Assembly (NCBI RefSeq): GCF_021390545.1
Contig: NZ_JAJUWR010000004.1
Location: forward strand, 124,001 to 188,000
Reading direction: 5' to 3'
Length of the DNA stretch: 64,000 bases
Origin: Algoriphagus sp. AGSA1
GTDB lineage: Bacteria; Bacteroidota; Bacteroidia; Cytophagales; Cyclobacteriaceae
The notes below the pieces were generated by a model. It did no database searches. It was not told the DNA's origin and saw nothing but the letters and a program-made list of their open reading frames with translations. Below are positions 8,559 to 18,312 of the stretch, in pieces; the stretch's first letter is position 1; the number at the start of each line of letters is the position of its first letter. The translations under genes were made by a program, and so were the position numbers.

Positions 8559-8933
8559 GTGTCAAAGATTACTTTTACCGTGCCGTACAAAGAGCGAGAA
8601 ATAGAAAAAAAATATCATTCCATAGGTGAAGTTGCGCAAATGTTTAAAGTTGCGCCCTCACTCATCAGGTATTGGGAAGGGGAATTTGACATCATCCGTC
8701 CCAAAAAAGACCGAAAAGGAAACCGAAGATATACCAAAGTGGATATACAGAAGATCAAGTACATCTATCATTTGGTAAAGGAAAAAGGATATACGCTCCA
8801 AGGTGCCCAGGAAGTGATCAAAGCAGGTAAAGAGCAGGGCTTTGATAAGGTGCAGGCTGTTCAAAAACTCCAGGAAATCAAAGATTTTTTAATTAATATC
8901 CGGGACGAATTCAATGCAAAGTCAAAATCATGA
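8559..8933 (+). CDS. MerR-family transcriptional regulator
   Basis: A 124-residue regulator. Residues ~18-90 form a MerR winged helix: YHSIGEVAQMFKVAPSLIRYWEGEF (helix-turn-helix and first wing), RKGNRRYTKVDIQKIKYIYH (second wing) and a following helix KEKGYTLQGAQEVI. There is no Cys-rich or large effector domain after it, only a short coiled tail, so it belongs to the small MerR-like group common in Bacteroidota. It starts with GTG at 8559. Its last 20 bases overlap dprA. Target genes are unknown; linkage to dprA suggests cotranscription rather than control. Confidence 0.85.
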   Translation: MSKITFTVPYKEREIEKKYHSIGEVAQMFKVAPSLIRYWEGEFDIIRPKKDRKGNRRYTKVDIQKIKYIYHLVKEKGYTLQGAQEVIKAGKEQGFDKVQAVQKLQEIKDFLINIRDEFNAKSKS

Positions 8934-10032
8934 TGAGCTTAGATATTACCTGGCATTGGCACTGGCTCCCAAGGTAGGAGCTGGCGTATTCAAAGCAATA
9001 ATCGCATATTCGGGTTCTGCTGAGCAATTTTTCAAACTTACTAAAGGCAAGGTAGCCAAAACACCCAAGGTAGGCAGCAAGCTACTTGAGCTTCGTAACC
9101 AAGAAGAGCGTTTGCTTCGTAAGGCTGATGAACTGATCGGGGACAGCAGCAAAAATAACTATCATATCCTCACCCCTTTCCATCCTGACTTCCCCCAACG
9201 ATTTAAGTTTCAAGGAGACAGCCCTGTTGTGCTTTTTGCCCGGGGCAGGACAAATTTGAATTTTGAGCGAACTGTCGGTGTAGTCGGGACACGTAGCGCA
9301 ACACCTTATGGTAAATCCACTACCAGGAAGATCATAGAGGATCTGGCTATTTATCAACCCGCCATCATATCCGGGCTGGCATACGGGATAGATATAGAAG
9401 CCCACCGTGCGGCGTTGGCTGCCGACTTGCCCACTGTGGCGGTTATGGGATCACCGATTGATCGAATATATCCAGCAGTACATAGAAAAACAGCCGAAAC
9501 GATCATGGAAACCGGGGCTTTGATCAGTGAATACCCTCCAGAAAGCACCATGGTTCCTGGTAATTTTCCGGCTAGAAACAGGATTATCGCAAGCCTGTCC
9601 GATGCCCTTATAGTGGTGGAAGCTGCGGAAAAGGGTGGGGCATTGATCACGGCTGAGATCGCATATAGCTACGACAAGGATGTTTTCGCGGTACCTGGAA
9701 ACCTACAATCCCAATATAGCGAAGGCTGCAACCTGCTCATCAAAAAGATGAAAGCCAACATCTATACAGGGCCAAGTGATGTGGCAGAAGCATTGTTTTG
9801 GAGTAAGCCTGGAGAAGTGAAACCCCAGAAAAAACCATTGAATCTTGCTGATCGGGATGATGAGGAGCGCAAGATTTTAGAGCTAATGCAGGAAAAAGGA
9901 GATGTGGAGATTGATTCTCTCAGTGTATCTACCGAAATCCCCCTAGGTCTTCTTTCATCCAAACTTCTTGCCTTGGAATTTGAGGGGATTGTAAAATCCT
10001 TACCTGGCAAGAAATATAGAATACTTTGCTGA
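8914..10032 (+). CDS. dprA: DNA-processing protein DprA
   Basis: A 372-residue DprA/Smf protein that loads RecA onto incoming single-stranded DNA during natural transformation. Residues ~70-290 form the Rossmann-like domain: VGTRSATPYGKSTTRKI (~128-144), SGLAYGIDIEAHRAAL (~152-167), GSPIDRIYP, SEYPPE, PARNRIIASLSDALIVVEA (~210-228) and KGGALITAEIA. An N-terminal SAM/HhH-like helical part precedes it, and a C-terminal winged-helix DML1-like domain (~310-372) follows. It overlaps the MerR gene by 20 bases and converges on the HMG-CoA lyase gene with a 13-base gap. No other competence genes lie nearby. Confidence 0.95.
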   Translation: MQSQNHDELRYYLALALAPKVGAGVFKAIIAYSGSAEQFFKLTKGKVAKTPKVGSKLLELRNQEERLLRKADELIGDSSKNNYHILTPFHPDFPQRFKFQGDSPVVLFARGRTNLNFERTVGVVGTRSATPYGKSTTRKIIEDLAIYQPAIISGLAYGIDIEAHRAALAADLPTVAVMGSPIDRIYPAVHRKTAETIMETGALISEYPPESTMVPGNFPARNRIIASLSDALIVVEAAEKGGALITAEIAYSYDKDVFAVPGNLQSQYSEGCNLLIKKMKANIYTGPSDVAEALFWSKPGEVKPQKKPLNLADRDDEERKILELMQEKGDVEIDSLSVSTEIPLGLLSSKLLALEFEGIVKSLPGKKYRILC

Positions 10033-10045
10033 AGTATAGCCAGGA

Positions 10046-10897
10046 TTATTGGTTGAAAACAAATTTGGCCAGCTTCAATGCTTCAGCGAGTTCTGTTTTA
10101 TCCAGGTTGAGGGCATAGCCTTTTGATTCCAGGATTTCAATTACCACTTCCGTAGCCATATTGCCTACCAATTCATCTTCTGCCATAGGGCAACCTCCAT
10201 AGCCTGCCAAGGCTCCATCAAAGCGACGGCAACCCGCCTCAACACCTGCATTTATCTTTTCGGCGATACTACCCGTCCTGCCATGAAGATGTGCCCCAAA
10301 CTCAATATGGGGAAATCCCGATATCTGGGCCTGCAGGAGTTTCTTGATAGAATCAGGGGACGCCAGACCTACTGTATCGGACAAAGAGACGATTTTCACC
10401 CCGAGCTGATCCAGCTTTTCCACCAATCCGGCAATGACTCCTGCCGAATAAGGATCTCCATAAGGATTGCCAAAGCCCATACTTAAATAAGTAACCAATG
10501 TCTTCCCTCTCACTTCGCACAGATTCTGGATCTCCTCTACTATACCTAGGGCTTTTTCTATACTTGCATTTGTATTTCTTTGCTGAAAAGTCTCAGATGC
10601 GGACAAAGGAAATCCCAAGTAATCAATTTGTGGAAAAAGCAAGGCGTCGCTTGCCCCCCTTACATTTGCCACTATTGCCAGCAGTTTGCTTTTAGATTGG
10701 TGTAAATCGAGTAATTCCAACACCTCAGCAGTATCCCTCAATTGAGGGATTGCCTTTGGACTGACAAAGCTTCCAAAATCAACTGTGTCGAACCCAACTT
10801 CCAGGAGCTGATTGATATAAGCAGCCTTTATAGCAGTATCAATGAATATGGGCATACCTTGCATGGCATCCCGGGGACATTCTATCAATTTAATCAT
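10046..10897 (-). CDS. mvaB: hydroxymethylglutaryl-CoA lyase
   Basis: A 283-residue TIM-barrel lyase that splits HMG-CoA into acetyl-CoA and acetoacetate, the last step of leucine breakdown. Motifs: IECPRDAMQG near the N terminus (metal-binding Asp and catalytic Arg), SLSDTVG (~195), GAHLHGRTG (His-x-His metal ligands) and GALAGYGGCPMAEDELVGN, with the catalytic Cys of the G-x-x-G-G-C-P loop. ATG 10897 is preferred over an upstream in-frame start because the core starts right there. It is not in a leucine-catabolic cluster here. Close relatives of the fold (DRE-TIM aldolases) are less likely, because the Cys loop is specific. Confidence 0.9.
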   Translation of the reverse strand: MIKLIECPRDAMQGMPIFIDTAIKAAYINQLLEVGFDTVDFGSFVSPKAIPQLRDTAEVLELLDLHQSKSKLLAIVANVRGASDALLFPQIDYLGFPLSASETFQQRNTNASIEKALGIVEEIQNLCEVRGKTLVTYLSMGFGNPYGDPYSAGVIAGLVEKLDQLGVKIVSLSDTVGLASPDSIKKLLQAQISGFPHIEFGAHLHGRTGSIAEKINAGVEAGCRRFDGALAGYGGCPMAEDELVGNMATEVVIEILESKGYALNLDKTELAEALKLAKFVFNQ

Positions 10898-11331
10898 GGC
10901 CCAAGTTACCAAAGATCAGTTAGACCTGGATAGGGATGGAAGAAGAATTGGGAAAGGATGGATTAAAACCGCGGCTTATTTTATGGACTGAGAAAGGCAA
11001 TCCGACTTTAATTCTAAAACCTTTGAACCTGCTCTGGGTTCCCGTATGTTGTCTATCAAATCCGTTCCATCCCCCGTGATCAAGTTGAGTGGCAAGAGAA
11101 ATTTCCAAGATGCATCATAAATGGGGAAATTGGGTAAAAATCCACATAAAATGGGGAAAGCCCACCCGTACCACTATTCCTTTTTTTTTGTAAAACTTTG
11201 TTTTTGATGCTCTTTAAGCTGGTTTTGGCTATAAACAAGGAAACAACGCAAGGTTGGAAACAGTATTGCTCCCTATGCAATTAAACTAAAGAAACACCAT
11301 CCTTAATCGTTAAAACAAAACCAATCTAAAA
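10898..11331. other. intergenic region between divergent genes
   Basis: This 434-base spacer separates the HMG-CoA lyase gene (minus) and a lipoprotein gene (plus). Short open frames exist but have no coding character. An AT-rich part with a long T run at about 11181-11190 probably holds promoters, but I find no exact TAnnTTTG element. Confidence 0.4.
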
Positions 11332-11853
11332 ATGAAAACTAAAGCAACGTTAATTATCGGAGCAGCAGTTGTAGCTATGTATTCATGCGATACAAAGAAC
11401 TATACTGAAGAAGATCGGATACAAGTCACTGAGAGACTGGAGAGTTTCGTTGACAGTGTAGAAAGTGCGGTACAAGTAGTCCCTGTCCATAACTGGAGTA
11501 CGATAGAGGAACGTTACGATAGCCTAGATGCCAGGGCAGAAAAAGTGTACAATGATCTGAAGGTAGAGGATGACAATCTGGAAAGAATAGAAGAGCGCTA
11601 CGAAACAGTCCTAAAAAACGCCAAAGCAGAGTCTGAAAACTTTGAAAGAACTGCGGAAATGCACATGAACAATATAGAGTCATGGTGGGAAAAGACCGCT
11701 GAGGACGTGGAAAAAGGTACGCAAAATACAGCTGAGGATATAGAAGCCGCCACCAGAGAAAGCCTAGATTGGCTAGAGAAGAACTTTGACAAACTTGGCG
11801 ATGAGAGTAAAAAGAAATATGAGGAAATCTCCAGAGAACTGAACAAAGATTAA
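11332..11853 (+). CDS. small coiled-coil lipoprotein of unknown function
   Basis: A 173-residue exported lipoprotein. The N-terminal signal ends in MYSC (Cys19), a lipobox-like site. The mature part is highly charged and helical, with heptad-like spacing, Glu/Lys-rich throughout and Trp residues in repeated WWEKTAEDVEKG / DWLEKNFDKLG contexts, so a coiled coil is likely. I do not recognise an enzyme domain. It resembles small Bacteroidota periplasmic coiled-coil lipoproteins. It is monocistronic and ends at a strong palindromic terminator. The role is unknown; cell-envelope association is inferred from the lipobox. Confidence 0.7.
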   Translation: MKTKATLIIGAAVVAMYSCDTKNYTEEDRIQVTERLESFVDSVESAVQVVPVHNWSTIEERYDSLDARAEKVYNDLKVEDDNLERIEERYETVLKNAKAESENFERTAEMHMNNIESWWEKTAEDVEKGTQNTAEDIEAATRESLDWLEKNFDKLGDESKKKYEEISRELNKD

Positions 11854-11877
11854 AAAACTACCAATCAACAACGTAAG

Positions 11878-11906
11878 GAAGGTCGCGATCGCGACCTTCT
11901 TTTTTT
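11878..11906 (+). terminator. perfect 22-base palindrome plus T run
   Basis: GAAGGTCGCGA / TCGCGACCTTC (11878-11899) is a perfect palindrome with GCGATCGC at its centre, followed by a run of about seven T. It sits 24 bases after the lipoprotein stop. Confidence 0.85.
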
Positions 11907-11968
11907 ATCATTTATACGGGACAAGGAGGGTACACAGCCCCCTCTCCAAGGTATGGAAACTCAATATC

Positions 11969-12922
11969 CTAGAAGACTTCCTTAGCTATTTTATAGGTTG
12001 TATCTGCTTTGCTCATGGTATAGAAATGTAGGGAAGGGACGTTCTTTTTCACCAATTCCCTGCATTGTTGTATTGACCATTCAATCCCTACTTCCTTAAC
12101 TTCCGCATTGTTTTTACACTTTTCCAACTCGTCCATTAGCGGATCCGGCAAATCCAAAAAGAAGGTGCGCGGCAGCATCGTGATCTGACCTAGGGTAGTA
12201 ATCGGTTTAATGCCCGGAATAATAGGAACCGTAATACCTGCGGCCCGGACTTCATCCACAAAGTCAAAGTATTTTTTATTATCAAAAAACATCTGGGTTA
12301 CTATGTATTCGGCTCCTTTTTCGATTTTCTCTTTCAGGTATTTCAGGTCAAACTTCATAGAAGGGGCTTCAAAATGTTTTTCAGGATATCCTGCCACTCC
12401 CACGCAAAAGTCTGTTTGAAAACCAATTTCTGTTTCCTCATGGAGGTATCTTCCTTCATTCATTCTGATGATCTGTTCTACCAATTGGCTGGCATAGGCA
12501 TGTCCATCGGCTTCGGGAATAAATTTGCCTTCGGTCTTAGGCGCATCTCCTCTGAGCGCAAGTACATTTTCTACCCCGATAAAATTCAGGTCTATCAGTG
12601 CGTTTTCGGTCTCTTCCTTGGTGAATCCACCACAAAGGATATGGGGAACTGCATCCACTTTGAAGCGGTTCATGATAGCGGCACAGATCCCTACGGTTCC
12701 CGGTCTTTTTTTGGTGCTTATTTTCTCCAATAGACCATTGGGGTGCTTCTTATAGATGAATTCTTCCCTGTGGTAGGTGACATCTACAAAAGGCGGTTTG
12801 AAATCCATCAATGGGGCAATTCCTTCCAGTAACTGATTTAGGCTTTGTCCTTTCAGAGGAGGAAGGATCTCGAAGGAAAACAGCGTGTTTTTCGCGTCTC
12901 CCAAATGTTCGGTTATTTTCAT
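11969..12922 (-). CDS. metF: methylenetetrahydrofolate reductase
   Basis: A 317-residue FAD enzyme that reduces 5,10-methylene-THF to 5-methyl-THF, the methyl donor for methionine synthase. Seen: FSFEILPPLKG at the N terminus with the catalytic Glu, VDVTYH, HILCGGFTKEE (~94-104), ENVLALRGDAPK (~117-128), VGVAGYPEKH and QMFFDNKKYFDF (~203-214), all in MetF order. It is the last gene of the three-gene methionine operon, 10 bases after the MetH remainder, and so falls under the SAM riboswitch at the operon head. Confidence 0.96.
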   Translation of the reverse strand: MKITEHLGDAKNTLFSFEILPPLKGQSLNQLLEGIAPLMDFKPPFVDVTYHREEFIYKKHPNGLLEKISTKKRPGTVGICAAIMNRFKVDAVPHILCGGFTKEETENALIDLNFIGVENVLALRGDAPKTEGKFIPEADGHAYASQLVEQIIRMNEGRYLHEETEIGFQTDFCVGVAGYPEKHFEAPSMKFDLKYLKEKIEKGAEYIVTQMFFDNKKYFDFVDEVRAAGITVPIIPGIKPITTLGQITMLPRTFFLDLPDPLMDELEKCKNNAEVKEVGIEWSIQQCRELVKKNVPSLHFYTMSKADTTYKIAKEVF

Positions 12923-12932
12923 GAAACAGGCT

Positions 12933-15617
12933 CTATACTAAGGTTAGATTAGGTTGATAAGCGAGGTTCGGAGAGAGCAATCGCTCCGCTTCCCGCAGAG
13001 AAATACCTTTACGTGATGCATAGCTTTCGACCTGGTCTTGTCCTATTTTGCCAAGGCCGAAATACTTGCTTTCCGGATGGCCAAAGAAATAACCTGACAC
13101 AGAAGATGTAGGGTACATGGCAAAACTGGAAGTCAGTTCTATCCCCGCTTGATTCTCCATATCAAGAAGCCGGGAAATAGTGATCTTTTCCGAGTGTTCA
13201 GGACAGGCAGGATATCCGGGAGCGGGTCTGATACCAGGGTACTCTTCCCGGATCAAAGAATCATTTTCAAGATTTTCATCCTTTGAGTAACCCCAATATT
13301 CCTTCCTTACAAGCTCGTGAAGGTACTCCGCGGCTGCTTCAGCAAGCCTATCCGCTATAGCTTTAAACATAATATCGTTGTAGTCATCCCCTGCTTTTTG
13401 GAATTCGGCGAGCTTTTTCTCCATTCCTATCCCTGAAGTCACGGCAAAACATCCCAAGTAATCCTGCTGCTCCGGGTGTAGGTAGTCTGCAAGGGAGCGA
13501 TTTGGTACCCCTTTGCCTTTTTTGCCTTGCTGCCGCAAAAAATGGAAGGATGCAGAGGGCTTCCCTTCACTGTCCAAGACAGTGACATCATCATCGGATC
13601 GCAGCACAGGGTAAAGTCCAAATACAGCATTGGCAGAAAGCCATTTTTCCGCTATAACCTTATCCAGCATTTCATTCGCTTCCTCATAGATTTTCTTGGC
13701 TTCCCCTCCAACTACGGGGTCATCGAAAATTTTCGGAAACTTCCCACTAAGCATCCAAGTGCTGAAGAATGGAGTCCAGTCTATATACCTTCGGACAATG
13801 TTCAAGTCCAGATCTTTCAACACAGTTCTCCCAAGTGTATTAGGGACGACGGGCTGATAATCAGCCCAATCAATTTCTACCGGATTTGACTTAGCCTCAA
13901 CATAGGACACCAATTGCTTCACGGACTGCTTGGCTTCATGCTCTATACGAAGCTGTCGGTAAATTTCTTTATATCTGAGACGATAGGTTTCTTTTGTGTC
14001 TTCGGAAATGGCTTCCCCGGCAATAGGGACTGACTTGCTCGCATCCATCACATGAATCACAGTCCCGCTATATACCGGGTCGATCTTCACGGCAGTGTGA
14101 ATTCTGGAAGTGGTTGCGCCCCCTATCAGCAATGGGATTTTGATCCCCTGCCGCTCCATCTCTGAGGCCACATTCACCATTTCGTCCAAGGAAGGAGTGA
14201 TCAGCCCGCTCAGACCTATAATATCCACCTTATTTTTGACCGCCTCGTCTATGATTTTCTGAGCATCCACCATCACTCCCAGATCTATGATCTGATAGCT
14301 GTTACAAGCCAACACCACCCCTACGATATTCTTACCTATATCGTGTACATCCCCTTTGACGGTAGCCAAGAGGATTTTCTTTAGCGAAGACTCTTCTTGC
14401 CCCTCTTCAGGCAATGGCATAAAGGGCTCTAGATAGGCTACTGCCTTTTTCATCACCCGGGCGGATTTTACCACCTGAGGAAGGAACATTTTGCCTTCCC
14501 CGAATAAATCACCCACTACATTCATTCCATCCATTAGGGGACCTTCTATGACTTTGAGCGGATTTTTCAGCAGTACTCTGGCTTCTTCGGTATCTTCAAT
14601 TATGAAATCCAGGATTCCTTTCACCAAAGCATGCTCCATACGCTTGGCTACCGGATCCGATCTCCAGGCTTCATTTACCGTTTCCTTCTTGTCGGCTGAC
14701 TTGACCGTTTCAGCAAAATCAAGCATGCGCTCTGTAGCGTCTTCCCTTCTATCAAACAGCACATCCTCCACGCGCTCAAGGAGATCTTTAGGAATGTCGT
14801 CATAGATCTCCAACATGGTCGGATTCACTATTCCCATATCCATCCCACTCTTGATCGCATGGTATAAGAAGGCAGCATGCATGGCTTCCCTCACAGGATT
14901 ATTTCCTCTGAACGAAAAACTCACATTGCTGACCCCCCCACTGACTTTAGCTCCGGGAAGATTACTTTTAATCCATTTGGTCGCATTGAAAAAATCGAGT
15001 GCGTTCTTGCGGTGCTCGTCCATTCCAGTGGCGACAGGGAAAATGTTCGGATCAAAAATAATATCCTGTGGGTTGAACCTCACCTGATCAACCAGTATCC
15101 TATAGCTTCTTTCACAGATCTCAATCCTCCTTTCATAGGTATCTGCTTGCCCATCTTCATCAAAAGCCATCACTACCACCGCAGCCCCGAATTTTTTGAT
15201 GATTTTAGCTTGCTGGACAAATTCCTCTTCCCCGTTTTTCAGAGAGATGGAATTCACGATACCCTTCCCCTGCACACACTTCAGTCCAGCAACGATAATC
15301 TTCCACTTGGAACTATCGATCATGATAGGAATTCTGGAGATCTCCGGTTCGGATGCAATCAGATTCAGGAACTTGACCATGGCGAATTCCCCGTCAAGCA
15401 TCCCCTCATCCATGCAGACATCGAGTATCTGGGCACCTCCACGTACCTGATCCAAGGCCACTTCCAGTGCCTCATCGTAGTTACCGTTCAATATCAGGCG
15501 TGCGAACTTTTTAGAACCGGTAATGTTGGTCCGTTCACCAACATTGACAAAATTTAATTCTGGGGTAAAAACCAAAGGCTCCAAGCCTGAGAGTTTCAAG
15601 TAGTTATTCTTAGCCAT
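12933..15617 (-). CDS. metH: cobalamin-dependent methionine synthase, folate/B12/activation part
   Basis: An 894-residue protein that corresponds to E. coli MetH without its N-terminal homocysteine domain. Domains in order: pterin-binding barrel (~20-290; [27 protein letters not shown]), helical cap (~330-415), B12-binding Rossmann domain (~420-560; GDVHDIGKN supplies the His that ligates cobalt, [12 protein letters not shown]) and the SAM-dependent activation domain (~590-894; [14 protein letters not shown]). It transfers the methyl group from 5-methyl-THF to cobalamin. The homocysteine half is supplied by the gene directly upstream (4-base gap). Confidence 0.96.
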   Translation of the reverse strand: MAKNNYLKLSGLEPLVFTPELNFVNVGERTNITGSKKFARLILNGNYDEALEVALDQVRGGAQILDVCMDEGMLDGEFAMVKFLNLIASEPEISRIPIMIDSSKWKIIVAGLKCVQGKGIVNSISLKNGEEEFVQQAKIIKKFGAAVVVMAFDEDGQADTYERRIEICERSYRILVDQVRFNPQDIIFDPNIFPVATGMDEHRKNALDFFNATKWIKSNLPGAKVSGGVSNVSFSFRGNNPVREAMHAAFLYHAIKSGMDMGIVNPTMLEIYDDIPKDLLERVEDVLFDRREDATERMLDFAETVKSADKKETVNEAWRSDPVAKRMEHALVKGILDFIIEDTEEARVLLKNPLKVIEGPLMDGMNVVGDLFGEGKMFLPQVVKSARVMKKAVAYLEPFMPLPEEGQEESSLKKILLATVKGDVHDIGKNIVGVVLACNSYQIIDLGVMVDAQKIIDEAVKNKVDIIGLSGLITPSLDEMVNVASEMERQGIKIPLLIGGATTSRIHTAVKIDPVYSGTVIHVMDASKSVPIAGEAISEDTKETYRLRYKEIYRQLRIEHEAKQSVKQLVSYVEAKSNPVEIDWADYQPVVPNTLGRTVLKDLDLNIVRRYIDWTPFFSTWMLSGKFPKIFDDPVVGGEAKKIYEEANEMLDKVIAEKWLSANAVFGLYPVLRSDDDVTVLDSEGKPSASFHFLRQQGKKGKGVPNRSLADYLHPEQQDYLGCFAVTSGIGMEKKLAEFQKAGDDYNDIMFKAIADRLAEAAAEYLHELVRKEYWGYSKDENLENDSLIREEYPGIRPAPGYPACPEHSEKITISRLLDMENQAGIELTSSFAMYPTSSVSGYFFGHPESKYFGLGKIGQDQVESYASRKGISLREAERLLSPNLAYQPNLTLV

Positions 15618-15621
15618 CTTC

Positions 15622-16674
15622 TCAGTCCAACGTTTCTTCTAATTCTTCTTGATTTAATTTTCTAGGCTGATAAATTGATGCCAATCCTGCCAATGCTGAG
15701 ATATGCTCAGGTGTGGTTCCACAGCATCCACCAATGATGTTCAGCATTCCCTCCTTTAAAAAGTCTCTAACCTGCTCCGCCATTTCGTTTGCATCCTGGT
15801 CATATTGACCAAATTCATTAGGAAGTCCGGCATTGGGATATGCGCTCACATAAAAGGGGGCTTTTTGTGCCAGTACTTTTAAATAAGGCCTTAGTTCCTT
15901 TGCGCCCAAGGCACAATTCAGCCCTACAGAAAGTAAAGGCACATGGGATATAGAGATCAAAAAAGCCTCTGTAGTCTGTCCGGAAAGTGTGCGTCCGGAG
16001 GCATCGGTGATTGTACCTGAAATCATAATAGGAACTCCGCCTTCATGTGGTTGCAAGGGAATATTCCTCTCTTCATAGACGTCCTGGATAGCATATAAAG
16101 CTGCTTTTGCATTCAAGGTGTCGAATATGGTCTCTACCAATAGTATATCCGCACCCCCATCCAATAATCCCCGGACCTGCTCAGCATAGGCCTCTACCAG
16201 CTGGTCAAAGGTAATCGCACGGTACCCAGGATCGTTGACATCTGGGGAGAGTGAGGCCGTTCTATTTGTAGGGCCTATTGCCCCTGCTACAAAGCGGGGT
16301 TTCTCAGGATTTTTTTCAGTGAAGGTCGCCGCTACTTGCCTGGCAAGTTTCGCTGACTCATAATTGATGGAATAAGCCAGATGCGAAAGATCGTAATCCG
16401 CTTGGGCAATCGTAGTAGCAGAGAAGGTATTCGTCTCTATGATATCAGCTCCAGCCTGAAAGTACTTGGCATGGATATCCTTGATAATATCCGGTCTGCT
16501 CAATGAAAGCAGATCATTATTTCCTTTTAATGACTTGGGATGATTGGCTAAATCGGGAGTGCGAAAATCTTCCTCCGTCAAGGTATATCTCTGAATCATG
16601 GTGCCCATAGCTCCATCGAGAATCAAGATTCGCTGAGAAAGTTGTTGAAGTAAGGATTCCGTTCTGTTTTGCAT
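15622..16674 (-). CDS. homocysteine S-methyltransferase (N-terminal module of split MetH)
   Basis: A 350-residue zinc-dependent TIM barrel equal to the first domain of MetH. It begins with [14 protein letters not shown] and contains [10 protein letters not shown] and [16 protein letters not shown]. The Zn-binding Cys residues are in [10 protein letters not shown] (~252-261) and [10 protein letters not shown] (~316-325). It binds homocysteine and accepts the methyl group from methylcobalamin held by the downstream subunit. A lone YitJ/BHMT-type enzyme is the alternative, but the close fit to MetH and the adjacent complementary subunit favour a split methionine synthase. It is the first gene after the SAM riboswitch. 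Confidence 0.92.
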   Translation of the reverse strand: MQNRTESLLQQLSQRILILDGAMGTMIQRYTLTEEDFRTPDLANHPKSLKGNNDLLSLSRPDIIKDIHAKYFQAGADIIETNTFSATTIAQADYDLSHLAYSINYESAKLARQVAATFTEKNPEKPRFVAGAIGPTNRTASLSPDVNDPGYRAITFDQLVEAYAEQVRGLLDGGADILLVETIFDTLNAKAALYAIQDVYEERNIPLQPHEGGVPIMISGTITDASGRTLSGQTTEAFLISISHVPLLSVGLNCALGAKELRPYLKVLAQKAPFYVSAYPNAGLPNEFGQYDQDANEMAEQVRDFLKEGMLNIIGGCCGTTPEHISALAGLASIYQPRKLNQEELEETLD

Positions 16675-16741
16675 ACTGTTTTTTTGTTAATCAAAAAGCT
16701 TGTCGAGCAAAACACGGAGAAAAGTACAAAGTACCAGTCCG

Positions 16742-16836
16742 CTCATCTGTTTCCGATAAATCGGAATGGGAGTTAGCACCTTGGCTACAGGTTGCTAAGA
16801 CGTCGCAGGGCCCTTCCCTCAGTCTTTCTCGATAAG
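16742..16836 (-). promoter_or_regulatory. SAM-I (S-box) riboswitch
   Basis: Read on the minus strand, the 95 bases match the S-box consensus: CTTATC (P1 5'), AGA, GAGGGA, GGCCC, GCAACC, AAGGTGCTAA, CC, a small CCGAT/ATCGG stem, then CAGATGAG. CTTATC and GATGAG pair fully to form P1. In this class, SAM binding stabilises P1 and normally switches the genes off. The aptamer lies 67 bases before the start of the methionine operon, as expected. Between it and the ATG I see no strong terminator, so the expression platform is unclear. Confidence 0.92.
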
Positions 16837-16841
16837 CAACC

Positions 16842-16849
16842 CAAAGGTA
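16842..16849 (-). promoter_or_regulatory. -7 promoter element of the methionine operon
   Basis: On the minus strand, TACCTTTG fits TAnnTTTG and lies five bases before the first base of the riboswitch, so the transcript would start almost at the aptamer. A clear TTG -33 is lacking. Confidence 0.55.
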
Positions 16850-16928
16850 ATATCATTTTGACAATAAAACAGGAGAATCGATTAAAAGGATACCGCAAAA
16901 AAAACACAACATTGCTCGAAACATATTT

Positions 16929-18245
16929 TTATGGCCTTACCCCTATCCCAAAGCTCAGATATGAGCCAGCCATATAGCTCGCCATGCTATAGTCTGCAAG
17001 TTTATAATTAGCTAGGGGGATTTCATATCCAGCCGAGGCGGTCAATACCAGGTCAAATAGTTTCCTTTTAGTCATCGGAATACCATATTCGACAAAAACT
17101 TCAGGTTTAAGCATTAACCCACTGTTTTTCAAATACCCATCAAATTCCCTCTGCTCAAATAGTTCGGGGAAATCAGGCTTCCCTGCCTGAAGATGAGTAT
17201 AACGTATGTTACCATACCCCAGCCCTCCTAAAGTTCCCACACCAAAATTCTTGAATTGCAAAAGATTATACCCCATATTGGCATATATCCTAAGGCTATT
17301 CAGACTATGGGTATATTCAGCGTTTGCCTTTCCGCTCATGGCCAGATTATACAGTTCTGCTCCATAGAGAAGCCGTTCGGTATTGCCCAAAATCCGTAAG
17401 CCCAAATTGGAGGGCATTCCTGTTAGCGGGTTGATACCTGCTTCTTTCAGTTTTTCATTGAAACCTTTTGGACTGGTGAAATGAATCCCCCGGATCATCG
17501 ATATCCCTATACTGGCATCCTTGTAGAAAAAATTCCTGTCAGGAAGCGAGATTCCCGCCCCCACCCGTATAAAAGCCCCACTTTGCGCATTGTCAAAAGA
17601 AATCCCGTTCATGTTCCATTTTCCTTCCAGAGGACTGAACGAATAGCCCATTTTGGTGATGAACTGTATAGCCTCTCTTCTGCCGGGCAGGTCAAAATCA
17701 TAACTTAACTGAAAACCGATTTCCGTAAGAAAATTACCATAATTGGATGTTCCTTTTTGAATATCTTTTTCCCTTAGAATGAATCCCTGCTTAGGATTGT
17801 CCAGAAAAACGTCCAGTTCATCGGGGGTATTAGCGGGAAGCATCTGAAAATTGAGGAAGCCTACTCCAAGGGACATGTAATGTATCAATTGAAACCTGGA
17901 CTCTTCAGTAAGTGCATACCCAACATTCAACAAGGCTCTGGAGGTACGGTAATTCATCCTAAAATCATCTAGTTCACTCACTCCACCCCTATTGTGAAGC
18001 ACATCCATTCCAAGCACAAAATCGTTGATCCTTGCCTGATAGCCTAGTCCTATCGTTTGATACTTATTACGCAATCCTGACAATCCACGCTCAGCCAACA
18101 TATTGTCAAATTGGTTCAGCTTACCTGCTGAAGTACCAGCCACAACATAAAAAGAGGATCGCTTAGTCATCAATTGCTGCGCTTGGACATTGGCAACAAT
18201 CAAAAAAATCATAAGCAGGAAAACGTATCTACTAAAAAGAGGCAT
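16929..18245 (-). CDS. predicted outer membrane beta-barrel protein, unknown function
   Basis: A 438-residue exported protein with a signal peptide (YVFLLMIFLIVANVQAQ) and a mature chain of many alternating amphipathic strands with aromatic girdle residues and Gly-rich turns. It ends SYLSFGIGVRP, a strand-like C terminus expected for an outer-membrane barrel. I recognise no named family. Just upstream is the hybrid kinase relic, and downstream is the methionine operon leader; no functional link to either is visible. Barrel assignment is by pattern only. Confidence 0.55.
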   Translation of the reverse strand: MPLFSRYVFLLMIFLIVANVQAQQLMTKRSSFYVVAGTSAGKLNQFDNMLAERGLSGLRNKYQTIGLGYQARINDFVLGMDVLHNRGGVSELDDFRMNYRTSRALLNVGYALTEESRFQLIHYMSLGVGFLNFQMLPANTPDELDVFLDNPKQGFILREKDIQKGTSNYGNFLTEIGFQLSYDFDLPGRREAIQFITKMGYSFSPLEGKWNMNGISFDNAQSGAFIRVGAGISLPDRNFFYKDASIGISMIRGIHFTSPKGFNEKLKEAGINPLTGMPSNLGLRILGNTERLLYGAELYNLAMSGKANAEYTHSLNSLRIYANMGYNLLQFKNFGVGTLGGLGYGNIRYTHLQAGKPDFPELFEQREFDGYLKNSGLMLKPEVFVEYGIPMTKRKLFDLVLTASAGYEIPLANYKLADYSMASYMAGSYLSFGIGVRP

Positions 18246-18312
18246 GAATTATCTATTGGATTAAGCTGGGTCAAACCCACTGCTCTAAGGCAAAATTAAT
18301 GCTAAACCGGTT

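Noticed and set aside
10920..11280. Two short minus-strand frames upstream of the HMG-CoA lyase gene
   Set aside because: They overlap each other in different frames, lack start context and read as noncoding.
14877..15557. 226-codon plus-strand open frame inside metH
   Set aside because: It lies opposite well-conserved MetH domains and has no start context or recognisable domain.
16675..16741. A terminator in the leader between the SAM riboswitch and the first met gene
   Set aside because: Only three- or four-base stems such as GTAC-TTT-GTAC are visible, too weak to call.
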